64,000 nt of DNA from Mycolicibacterium poriferae. Lineage in GTDB: Bacteria > Actinomycetota > Actinomycetes > Mycobacteriales > Mycobacteriaceae. The stretch is taken from contig NZ_AP022570.1 in the NCBI RefSeq assembly GCF_010728325.1, positions 1,054,001-1,118,000 of the forward strand, written 5' to 3'. The position numbers were made by a program, and so were the translations under genes. Below the pieces are notes generated by a model. That model was not told where the DNA came from, ran no database searches, and saw nothing but the letters and a program-made list of their open reading frames with translations. Positions 1 to 9,093 of this stretch are shown here, piece after piece. Every line of letters starts with the position of its first letter. Positions within the stretch are counted from its first letter, which is position 1.

Positions 1-21
1 CCACCGATGAATGGAGGTGTC

Positions 22-2568
<2,547 letters not shown>

Positions 2569-2576
2569 CATCTCGC

Positions 2577-2632
2577 CGAGACTGCGGTCAGATCGCGAAA
2601 TCCCCGTCGGGGGCGATCTGGCCGCAGTTTCG
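2577..2632 (+). terminator. 20-bp inverted repeat after clpB, probable terminator
   Basis: The left arm 2577-2596 and right arm 2613-2632 pair over 20 positions. The only two departures from perfect complementarity are pairs that can wobble in RNA. The 16-nt loop carries its own CCCC/GGGG mini-stem. It sits 8 nt after the clpB stop with no U-tract, like many mycobacterial terminators. It could equally be a dispersed palindromic element. Confidence 0.6.
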
Positions 2633-2699
2633 TGAGTCGGACCAGCGCTGAGACCGGGTTGTGACCCATTCGGATTCGGAGTGCGCCGCCCGAAGCGGA

Positions 2700-2705
2700 T
2701 ACTCT
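2700..2705 (+). promoter_or_regulatory. TACTCT -10 element, leaderless arrangement
   Basis: TACTCT ends 7 nt before ATG 2713, so transcription would start at or next to the start codon. A GGAG at 2706-2709 is present but close to the ATG. Confidence 0.4.
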
Positions 2706-2712
2706 GGAGCCA

Positions 2713-3498
2713 ATGGTCCCGCTCTGGTTCACGCTGTCCGCACTCTGTTTCGTGGGTGCGGGCGTGTTGCTGTACGTCGACCTGGATCGACGCCGCGGTC
2801 TGGGCCGGCGCCGCAAGTCGTGGGCCAAGTCGCACGGCTTCGATTACGAGGCCGAATCCGCCGACATCTTGCAACGCTGGAAGCGTGGCGTGATGTCGAC
2901 CGTGGGCGACGTCACCGCACGCAACGTCGTGCTCGGCCAGATCCGCGGCGAAGCGGTGTTCATCTTCGACCTGGAGGACGTCGCGACCGTCATCGCGCTG
3001 CACCGCAAGGTCGGCACGAACGTGGTGGTCGACATGCGGCTCAAGGGCCTCAAGGAGCCCCGCGAAAGCGACATCTGGCTGTTGGGCGCCATCGGACCCC
3101 GGATGGTGTATTCCACCAACCTCGACGCCGCACGCCGCGCCTGCGACCGGCGGATGGTCACCTTCGCCCACACCGCGCCAGACTGCGCAGAGATCATGTG
3201 GAACGAGCAGAACTGGACCCTGGTCAGCATGCCGGTGACCAGCACCCGCGCCCAGTGGGACGAGGGCCTGCGCACGGTGCGGCAGTTCAACGATCTGCTG
3301 CGCGTGCTGCCCCCGGTGCCGTCGACGGCCGCCGGCCAGCCCGCCCCGCGGCGCACAGGCTCACCCAGTCGCCCGCTGACCCCGGCGCCGGCGGGTCGCG
3401 GCGAGATGCCTCCCGGCTATCCGCCCCCGCGTCCGGAACCCGGCCGTGCGCAGCAGCCGACGCGCAACGGTCGGCAGTCGCCGAACTATCAGCGATAA
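2713..3498 (+). CDS. Membrane-anchored conserved protein (Rv0383c-like)
   Basis: The 261-residue protein begins with one hydrophobic segment (about 3-22, PLWFTLSALCFVGAGVLLYV) followed by basic residues. This predicts an N-terminal anchor with the rest facing the cytoplasm. The middle (about 40-215) is a compact soluble domain without a catalytic motif I recognise. The last 45 residues are Pro/Arg rich and probably disordered. By position after clpB and by length it corresponds to the M. tuberculosis conserved protein Rv0383c, whose role is unknown to me. A TACTCT -10 seven nt upstream supports this start. The next gene begins 14 bp downstream but has its own likely promoter. Confidence 0.8.
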   Translation: MVPLWFTLSALCFVGAGVLLYVDLDRRRGLGRRRKSWAKSHGFDYEAESADILQRWKRGVMSTVGDVTARNVVLGQIRGEAVFIFDLEDVATVIALHRKVGTNVVVDMRLKGLKEPRESDIWLLGAIGPRMVYSTNLDAARRACDRRMVTFAHTAPDCAEIMWNEQNWTLVSMPVTSTRAQWDEGLRTVRQFNDLLRVLPPVPSTAAGQPAPRRTGSPSRPLTPAPAGRGEMPPGYPPPRPEPGRAQQPTRNGRQSPNYQR

Positions 3499-3499
3499 G

Positions 3500-3505
3500 T
3501 ACTGT
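3500..3505 (+). promoter_or_regulatory. TACTGT -10 element of the SDR gene, leaderless arrangement
   Basis: TACTGT lies just after the TAA of the upstream gene and 7 nt before ATG 3513, so the SDR can be transcribed independently. Confidence 0.4.
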
Positions 3506-3512
3506 CTAGGGC

Positions 3513-4289
3513 ATGTCCCGCCCTGTCGCCCTGATCACCGGGCCGACGTCCGGCCTCGGTGAGGGCTTCGCCCGCCGATACGCGCTGGACGGCTACGACC
3601 TGGTGCTGGTGGCCCGCGACCAGGACCGGCTGACCCGGTTGGCCGCCGAGTTGCGCGACGAGGCGGGCGCCGATGTCGAGGTGATCCGCGCCGACCTGGC
3701 GCAGGCCGCTGACCGCGCCGCCGTTGCCGAACGACTGCGGGCCGGTGTGCAGGTGCTGGTGAACAACGCGGGGTTCGGCACGGCGGGGGAGTTCTGGTCG
3801 GCCGATTACGCAGTGCTGCAGTCCCAGCTCGACGTCAATGTCACCGCCGTCATGCAACTGACCCATGCCGCGCTGCCGCCGATGCTGGCGGCGGGGACGG
3901 GCACGGTGCTCAACGTCGCCAGCGTCGCCGGGCTCCTGCCGGGCCGCGGATCGACGTATTCGGCGTCCAAGGCCTGGGTGGTGTCCTTCTCCGAAGGGCT
4001 GGCCAACGGATTGGGCGGCACCGGGGTCGGAGTCCATGCGCTGTGCCCGGGCTTCGTGCGCACCGAATTCCACGCCCGGGCCGGTATCGACATGGCCGGC
4101 ACCGCGTCGTTCCTGTGGCTCGAGGTCGACGACGTGGTGCGCGAGACGTTGGCCGACATCGCCAAGCACAAGATCGTCATCATTCCCGGCCTGCAGTACA
4201 AGGCGCTGACAACCGGCGGACGGATGATCCCGCGGAACGTGGTGCGGGCGTTGACCCGAGTGGTGGGCAAGGGCCGTGACCGGACGTGA
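3513..4289 (+). CDS. Short-chain dehydrogenase/reductase
   Basis: This is a 258-residue classical SDR. The Rossmann glycine motif is TGPTSGLGEGFA (about 8-19), NNAGFG marks strand 4, and the catalytic triad reads S...YSASK, with the serine in the NVASVAG segment. The family oxidises or reduces hydroxyl/keto groups with NAD(P)(H); the substrate cannot be read from the sequence. The sequence following the catalytic Lys (LANGLGGTGVGVHALCPGFV) is typical of the DltE/YdfG-like group. In M. tuberculosis the place between this gene's two neighbours is, from memory, held by pyrE (Rv0382c), so an SDR here is a local difference. Confidence 0.88.
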   Translation: MSRPVALITGPTSGLGEGFARRYALDGYDLVLVARDQDRLTRLAAELRDEAGADVEVIRADLAQAADRAAVAERLRAGVQVLVNNAGFGTAGEFWSADYAVLQSQLDVNVTAVMQLTHAALPPMLAAGTGTVLNVASVAGLLPGRGSTYSASKAWVVSFSEGLANGLGGTGVGVHALCPGFVRTEFHARAGIDMAGTASFLWLEVDDVVRETLADIAKHKIVIIPGLQYKALTTGGRMIPRNVVRALTRVVGKGRDRT

Positions 4290-4295
4290 GCCGCG

Positions 4296-5189
4296 GTGCG
4301 GCTGATCGTGCTCCTGGCGGCGATCATGCTGGCCGCCACCTCGTGCGCCGGGGGAGATGACCGCTCCGACGTGTATTCGGCGCCCACCGCCGTCCTGGGG
4401 GAGTCGATGGCGGTGCTCGGCTGGAACATGTCGGTCGCCAACCTGCGCTTCGACGCCGACTATGTGCTGGTCGACATCGACGCGTCGCCCTCGCAGGAGG
4501 GGGGCGAGCACGCCGCCCCTGCCGACGTCCGGTTCGGGCTGTACGGCGCGCTGGCCCACCCCATCGAGGCCGACGCCGTCGGTGGCTGCGGGGATGTGAC
4601 CAACCTCGACATCGAGCCCGTGTCGACAACGACACCGGACCGGATGACGGGCACGGTGTGTCTGGGTCCGCTGCGCGACCAGTCGCAGGTGCGGGGCGTG
4701 TATGCGTATTCGTCCAAGGACCGGATCGCCGGCACCACCGCGGCCTACCCGGCGGCGTTCCCGGTCGGCGTGCTGCCGACCAACGAGAACGACACCGGCC
4801 TGACGATGAAGACCACCAGCGTCGACGCGTTCCGGGCCGACGGAGCGAAGCTGGACCCGTCGGCGCTGGGCGATCCCACCGCGTTCACCGGCAACGGCTA
4901 CATGCTCATCGGTCTCGAGATCGACGGCCTGGCCGCGCGGTATCGGGAGGAGTCCGCCGAGCGCGGTGGCCCACTGATGGTGGTGGCCGGTCCCACCATC
5001 GACGGCCGCGGTCTGAGCCACGCCTGTGACAAGTACGGGGCCTCGGTGCTGGTGCTGCCGGAGGCCTCCCGCGAGCGCGTGCAGGTTCAGGTGTCGCTGT
5101 GCACGCAGGGCGAGATCAACAACGCCCTGCTCTATGCGACGGTGTCGATGACGGGGACGCACGCCGCGCTGTGGCTCGTCGATGGTTGA
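4296..5189 (+). CDS. Putative lipoprotein (Rv0381c-like)
   Basis: The 297-residue product starts at a GTG. Its N terminus is a short signal sequence with a basic residue, a hydrophobic stretch and a possible lipobox ending AATSC (Cys17), followed by Gly/Asp-rich sequence. That suggests export and lipid anchoring, although the -3 residue is Ala rather than the preferred Leu. The mature part contains several further Cys that could form disulfides (CGDV, CLGP, HACDK, SLCTQ). No catalytic motif is visible. It lies 6 bp after the SDR and overlaps the methyltransferase gene by 8 bp, so the three are probably co-transcribed. By position it matches Rv0381c. Confidence 0.72.
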   Translation: MRLIVLLAAIMLAATSCAGGDDRSDVYSAPTAVLGESMAVLGWNMSVANLRFDADYVLVDIDASPSQEGGEHAAPADVRFGLYGALAHPIEADAVGGCGDVTNLDIEPVSTTTPDRMTGTVCLGPLRDQSQVRGVYAYSSKDRIAGTTAAYPAAFPVGVLPTNENDTGLTMKTTSVDAFRADGAKLDPSALGDPTAFTGNGYMLIGLEIDGLAARYREESAERGGPLMVVAGPTIDGRGLSHACDKYGASVLVLPEASRERVQVQVSLCTQGEINNALLYATVSMTGTHAALWLVDG

Positions 5190-5856
5190 GCTGCGGGGGC
5201 CTGAGCCGCCGGAGCCTGAGCTGCCCGGCCCCACCGAGTGGGGCGACGGCCCCGGGGTCGGGCCGTGGCAGGGGCCGCTGCCCGACGACCCCCGCTACGA
5301 TCCGGATCTGCTGCGCGACGGTGACACCCGCAACGTCGTCGACGCCTACCGGTACTGGACGCGGGACGCGATCGTCGCCGACATCGACGGACGCCGGCAC
5401 CGACTGCACATCGCGATCGAGAACTTCGGCAACGACGCGAACATCGGTGCGGTGGTACGCACCGCCAATGCGTTCGCCGTGCACAGCGTGCACATCGTGG
5501 GACGGCGCCGCTGGAACCGGCGCGGAGCCATGGTGACCGACCGTTATCAGCGGTTGTGCCACCACGACACCACGGCCGATCTACTGCGGTTCGCCGCGGG
5601 TGCGGGACTCGTGGTCGTGGCTGTGGACAACGTCCCCGGCGCCGCACGGATCGAGGACACGGTCCTGCCGCGGGACTGCCTGCTGGTCTTCGGGCAGGAG
5701 GGGCCGGGCATCACCCCCGAGGTGAAGGTTGGGGCCGATGCGACGGTGTCGATCGCACAGTTCGGCTCGACGCGCAGCATCAACGCCGCCGTCGCCGCTG
5801 GGATCGCCATGCACGCCTGGATCCGTCAGCACGCCGACCTCGGTGACGCCTGGTGA
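5182..5856 (+). CDS. SpoU/TrmH-family RNA 2'-O-methyltransferase (Rv0380c-like)
   Basis: The 224-residue protein has all three SPOUT signature motifs. Motif 1 is NFGNDANIGAVVRTANAF, motif 2 is LLVFGQEGPGI with its trefoil-knot glycine/glutamate pair, and motif 3 is FGSTRSINAAVAAGIAMHAW. The family transfers methyl from S-adenosylmethionine to the 2'-OH of rRNA or tRNA nucleotides; the exact site is not predictable here. About 55 N-terminal residues rich in Pro/Gly/Glu precede the fold. Its last 276 bp are read through on the opposite strand by the MFS transporter frame. Confidence 0.9.
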   Translation: MVELRGPEPPEPELPGPTEWGDGPGVGPWQGPLPDDPRYDPDLLRDGDTRNVVDAYRYWTRDAIVADIDGRRHRLHIAIENFGNDANIGAVVRTANAFAVHSVHIVGRRRWNRRGAMVTDRYQRLCHHDTTADLLRFAAGAGLVVVAVDNVPGAARIEDTVLPRDCLLVFGQEGPGITPEVKVGADATVSIAQFGSTRSINAAVAAGIAMHAWIRQHADLGDAW

Positions 5857-7350
5857 CACCGGGTGTGTGCGCAGCAGCCACCAGACCGCGACCGCGGCGG
5901 AGAGCAACAGCGCCGCACCCACTCCGGACGCGACGGCCAGGCCGTGGGTGAAGGCCTCCCGTGCCGGATCGAGCAGCCGCTCGGCCTGCTCGGCCGGTAG
6001 CGACTGCGCGGCGTGGATCGCGCTGGGCAGAGAATCCCTGGCCTGCGTGGCGATCTCGCCGGGCAGGCTGGGCGGAACCGACACCGTGCGGTACACCGCG
6101 GTCAGGATCGATCCCAAGGTGGCGATGCCGAGCGCCATGCCGAGCTCGTAGGCGGTCTCGGAGACCGCCGCCGCCGAGCCGGCGCGCTGCGGCGGCACGC
6201 TGGCCAGGATGACGTCGCTGGCGACGGTGAAGGCCAGGCCGAGCCCGACCCCGACGACGAACAGCGTGATGCCCAGCGGCAGGTACGAGATCGGTGAGAT
6301 CAGCAGCAGGAACGCCATCAGCGTGCCCATCGCCACCCCGACCAGCGTCAGTCCGGCGGTGAGGACCAGCCGGTGCGACACGTAACGCACAGCGATTCCG
6401 GCCAGCACACCGAACACCGTGGCGGTCACCGCCGCGGGCAGTTCGGCCAGGCCTGCCTGGAGCGGACCGTAGCCGCGGACCAGCTGGAAGTACTGCGACA
6501 GGAAGAACACCAGACCCGAAAGCCCCAGCACCGAGAGGAGATTGGCCACCACGACGCCGGTGAACACGGGGCGGCGGAACAACCGGACGTCGATCAGCGG
6601 GACGGGCAGGCGCAGCTGGCGGCGCACGAACAGCGTCAACGCGGCGGCGCCGAGCAGTGCGGCCAGCACCGCATCGATCCGGAGGCCATGTGCGGCGGCC
6701 GCGATGCCCTCCTTGATCGCGTAGACGACGCCCAGCATGCCGACCATGGACAGGCCGACGCTCGGCAGATCCCACGGCCCCGGTTCGGGGTTGCGGTGTT
6801 CGGGCAGCAGCACCAGCCCGCCGACGACCAGGACGACCATCGCCGGGATGTTGATCAGGAACACCGAGCCCCACCAGAAGTGTTCCAGCAGAACACCTCC
6901 GATCACCGGTCCGAGTGCCGCGCCGGCCGAGAACGCCGACGCCCAGATGCCGACGGCGATGCTGCGTTCGCGCTGGTCCGGGAACAGCCCGCGGATCAGC
7001 GCCAGGGTGGCCGGAGCCAGCGTGGCACCGGCCAGTCCCAGCAGGGCGCGGGTGGCGATGAGCATCTCCGGCGACGACGAGTACGCCGTGATGGCCGAAA
7101 CTATACCGAAAAGCGTTGCACCGCAGAGCAACAACTTCTTGTGTCCGATGCGGTCGCCGAGGCTGCCCATGCTGATGAGCAACGCAGCCAGCACGAAGGA
7201 GTAGATGTCGCCGATCCACAGCAGCTGGGTGCCGCTGGCTGAGAGGTCGGCGCTGATGAACGGCATCGCCAGCGCGAGCACGGTGCCGTCGACGCCGATG
7301 ATCAGCACGGCCATGGTCAGGACGCCGAGCGCGAACCAGCGTCTGGTCAT
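5581..7350 (-). CDS. MFS multidrug efflux transporter, DHA2/EmrB type
   Basis: A 589-residue protein starting MTRRWFALGV with about 14 membrane segments, typical of the QacA/EmrB (DHA2) branch that exports drugs by proton antiport. The conserved loop motif GDRIGHKK lies between TM2 and TM3 and GPVIGG marks the antiporter motif C region. ATG 7350 overlaps the TetR stop codon (ATGA), so the two genes are translationally coupled. The last membrane helix ends near LLRTHP; the remaining roughly 95 residues are hydrophilic and encoded antisense to the methyltransferase gene, because there is no stop until 5581. The family is normally about 500 residues, so this tail is probably the result of a lost stop codon. 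Confidence 0.9.
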   Translation of the reverse strand: MTRRWFALGVLTMAVLIIGVDGTVLALAMPFISADLSASGTQLLWIGDIYSFVLAALLISMGSLGDRIGHKKLLLCGATLFGIVSAITAYSSSPEMLIATRALLGLAGATLAPATLALIRGLFPDQRERSIAVGIWASAFSAGAALGPVIGGVLLEHFWWGSVFLINIPAMVVLVVGGLVLLPEHRNPEPGPWDLPSVGLSMVGMLGVVYAIKEGIAAAAHGLRIDAVLAALLGAAALTLFVRRQLRLPVPLIDVRLFRRPVFTGVVVANLLSVLGLSGLVFFLSQYFQLVRGYGPLQAGLAELPAAVTATVFGVLAGIAVRYVSHRLVLTAGLTLVGVAMGTLMAFLLLISPISYLPLGITLFVVGVGLGLAFTVASDVILASVPPQRAGSAAAVSETAYELGMALGIATLGSILTAVYRTVSVPPSLPGEIATQARDSLPSAIHAAQSLPAEQAERLLDPAREAFTHGLAVASGVGAALLLSAAVAVWWLLRTHPVSPGVTEVGVLTDPGVHGDPSGDGGVDAARRAELCDRHRRIGPNLHLGGDARPLLPEDQQAVPRQDRVLDPCGAGDVVHSHDHESRTRGEPQ

Positions 7351-7880
7351 TGCTTCACTCCGTTCAGAAGGAGGTCGGTGATCAACCGGGTGCCGTCGCG
7401 TGCGGCGACCCGCCCGGCGCGGATGGACCAGTCGGTCGCGGCCACCAGGCTGTAGAAGGTCTCGGTCAGCCAGGCTGCTGGCAGTTCGGGCCGGAAAACC
7501 CCGTCCTGCTGGCCGCGCAGGAAGAGTTCGGTGATCGTCGAGTCGATCTCGCTCCACACCTCTATGCAGGTGTCCGGATCCTCCTGGCTCTGGCTGTAGA
7601 GCAGCGCGAGGTACGGGGAGATCGGCTCGCAGGCGGTCACCAGTCGTCGCAGTGCCTCGTCGGCGGGCCCTTCATGCAGCCGGACGGTGGCCAGCACCTC
7701 GGACATCTCGGCGATGGCGAGCTCCTCGAGCGCCGTCATCAGCGCGGAGCGCCCGGCGAAATGCCGGTGCAGTGTCGCGCGGCTGACGCCGACCGCCGAG
7801 GCGATCTCGTCCTGTGTCGCGTTCGGCCGCCGGCCGAGGTAATCGGCGGCGGCGCGCAACAGATCTTCACGCGTGGACAT
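7347..7880 (-). CDS. TetR-family transcriptional regulator
   Basis: The 177-residue repressor has an N-terminal helix-turn-helix, NATQDEIASAVGVSRATLHRHF (about 20-41), followed by an all-helical ligand domain. It is the first gene of a two-gene operon with the MFS exporter (4-bp overlap), the classic repressor-pump arrangement in which a drug ligand relieves repression. A perfect inverted repeat at 7899-7918 lies just upstream of its own -10 element, so autoregulation is likely. The ligand is not predictable. Confidence 0.92.
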   Translation of the reverse strand: MSTREDLLRAAADYLGRRPNATQDEIASAVGVSRATLHRHFAGRSALMTALEELAIAEMSEVLATVRLHEGPADEALRRLVTACEPISPYLALLYSQSQEDPDTCIEVWSEIDSTITELFLRGQQDGVFRPELPAAWLTETFYSLVAATDWSIRAGRVAARDGTRLITDLLLNGVKQ

Positions 7881-7886
7881 GAGACG

Positions 7887-7892
7887 ACTATA
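7887..7892 (-). promoter_or_regulatory. TATAGT -10 element of the TetR/MFS operon
   Basis: Reading the minus strand, TATAGT is followed by 6 nt and then ATG 7880. This is the leaderless arrangement and fixes the TetR start. Confidence 0.5.
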
Positions 7893-7898
7893 GCTCAG

Positions 7899-7918
7899 AT
7901 GAGACAGATTTGTCTCAT
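7899..7918. promoter_or_regulatory. Candidate TetR operator (perfect 8-4-8 palindrome)
   Basis: ATGAGACA (7899-7906) and TGTCTCAT (7911-7918) are perfect inverted arms around the 4-bp spacer GATT. The site lies between the expected -35 and -10 of the TetR/MFS operon. A further GAGAC half site is at 7881-7885. Confidence 0.6.
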
Positions 7919-7953
7919 AGCGTTTCGGGCAGCTGGTGAGGCAGGATCGACGG

Positions 7954-9093
7954 ATGGATCAGTTGTGGGCCAACCGCGCCGCCAGCGCCGAAGCCGCGAT
8001 CGCCCGGCGGCATCTCAAGCGGTTGTGGGGGCTGCCCGGGACGCAACTCGGGGTGGTGGCCTGGCCCGCCGCCGCCCGCTACCGCCGTTTCGGCACCTGG
8101 CACTACTGGTGGCAGGCCCATCTGCTGGACAACCTCGTGGATGCGCAGCGGCGCGACCCGACCGAGGTGCGGCAGAAGCAGATCTCCCGCCAGATCTGCG
8201 GGCACCGGCTGCGCAACGTCGGTCGCTGGACCAACGACTATTACGACGACATGGCCTGGTTGGCGCTCGCGCTGGAGCGGGCCGGCCGGATCGCCGGTGT
8301 CGAACGGACCAAGGCGCTGGAGACGCTGACCGAGCAGTTCGTCACGGCCTGGGTGCCTGAGGACGGCGGTGGAATCCCGTGGCGCAAGCAGGACCAGTTC
8401 TTCAACGCGCCGGCGAACGGGCCGGCGGCCATCTTCCTGGCCCGGCACGGCGACCGGCTGCGCCGGGCCCAGCAGATGGCCGACTGGATCGACGAGACCC
8501 TCATCGATCCGGAGACCCACCTGGTGTTCGACGGGATCAAGGCCGGGTCCCTGGTTCGTGCCCAGTACACCTACTGCCAGGGCGTGGTGCTCGGCCTCGA
8601 GACCGAACTCGCGGTGCGCACCGAGGACTCCCGGCACGCGCAGCGGGTGCACCGGCTGGTGGCCGCCGTCGCCGAGAACATGGCGCCCGACGGGGTGATC
8701 AAGGGCGCAGGCGGTGGCGACGGCGGGCTGTTCAACGGAATCCTGGCGCGTTACCTGGCGTTGGTGACGACCATGCTTCCCGGAGAGGCCGCCGACGACG
8801 ACACCGCGCGCGACACCGCCCGTTCGATCGTGCTGGCCTCGGCGCGCTCGGCGTGGGAGGGCAGGCAGACCGCCGAGGAGCTGCCGCTGTTCAGCGCGTT
8901 CTGGGACCGCCCCGCCCAGGTGCCCACCCCGGCCGGAGGGGATGCGCAGTTCGTCGACGGAGCGGTGAACTCGTCGGAGATTCCCGAGCGGGACCTGTCG
9001 GTGCAGCTGGCGGGATGGATGCTGATGGAAGCCGCGCATACCGTCGCGGGCGACGAATCGGAAAACGTCGCGGGCGACGAATCTGGTGAGTGA
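7954..9093 (+). CDS. Glycoside hydrolase family 76 protein (Rv0365c-like)
   Basis: A 379-residue protein resembling GH76 alpha-1,6-mannanases. It is rich in aromatic residues of an (alpha/alpha) barrel (WHYWWQAHLLDNLVDA, YYDDMAWLALALERA). The adjacent aspartates in YYDDM match the position of the GH76 catalytic Asp pair. No signal peptide is visible, so it would act in the cytoplasm or on a different mannoside than the wall. I chose ATG 7954 (MDQLWANRAASAEAAI) over GTG 7936 because family members begin near this sequence. The downstream nhaA-dsbA gene overlaps its end by 8 bp. By context it corresponds to Rv0365c. Confidence 0.82.
   Translation: MDQLWANRAASAEAAIARRHLKRLWGLPGTQLGVVAWPAAARYRRFGTWHYWWQAHLLDNLVDAQRRDPTEVRQKQISRQICGHRLRNVGRWTNDYYDDMAWLALALERAGRIAGVERTKALETLTEQFVTAWVPEDGGGIPWRKQDQFFNAPANGPAAIFLARHGDRLRRAQQMADWIDETLIDPETHLVFDGIKAGSLVRAQYTYCQGVVLGLETELAVRTEDSRHAQRVHRLVAAVAENMAPDGVIKGAGGGDGGLFNGILARYLALVTTMLPGEAADDDTARDTARSIVLASARSAWEGRQTAEELPLFSAFWDRPAQVPTPAGGDAQFVDGAVNSSEIPERDLSVQLAGWMLMEAAHTVAGDESENVAGDESGE

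Noticed and set aside
3489..5234. 581-codon open frame on the minus strand
   Set aside because: It lies wholly opposite real genes and its product is a low-complexity Arg/Gly/His-rich sequence typical of shadow frames in high-GC DNA.
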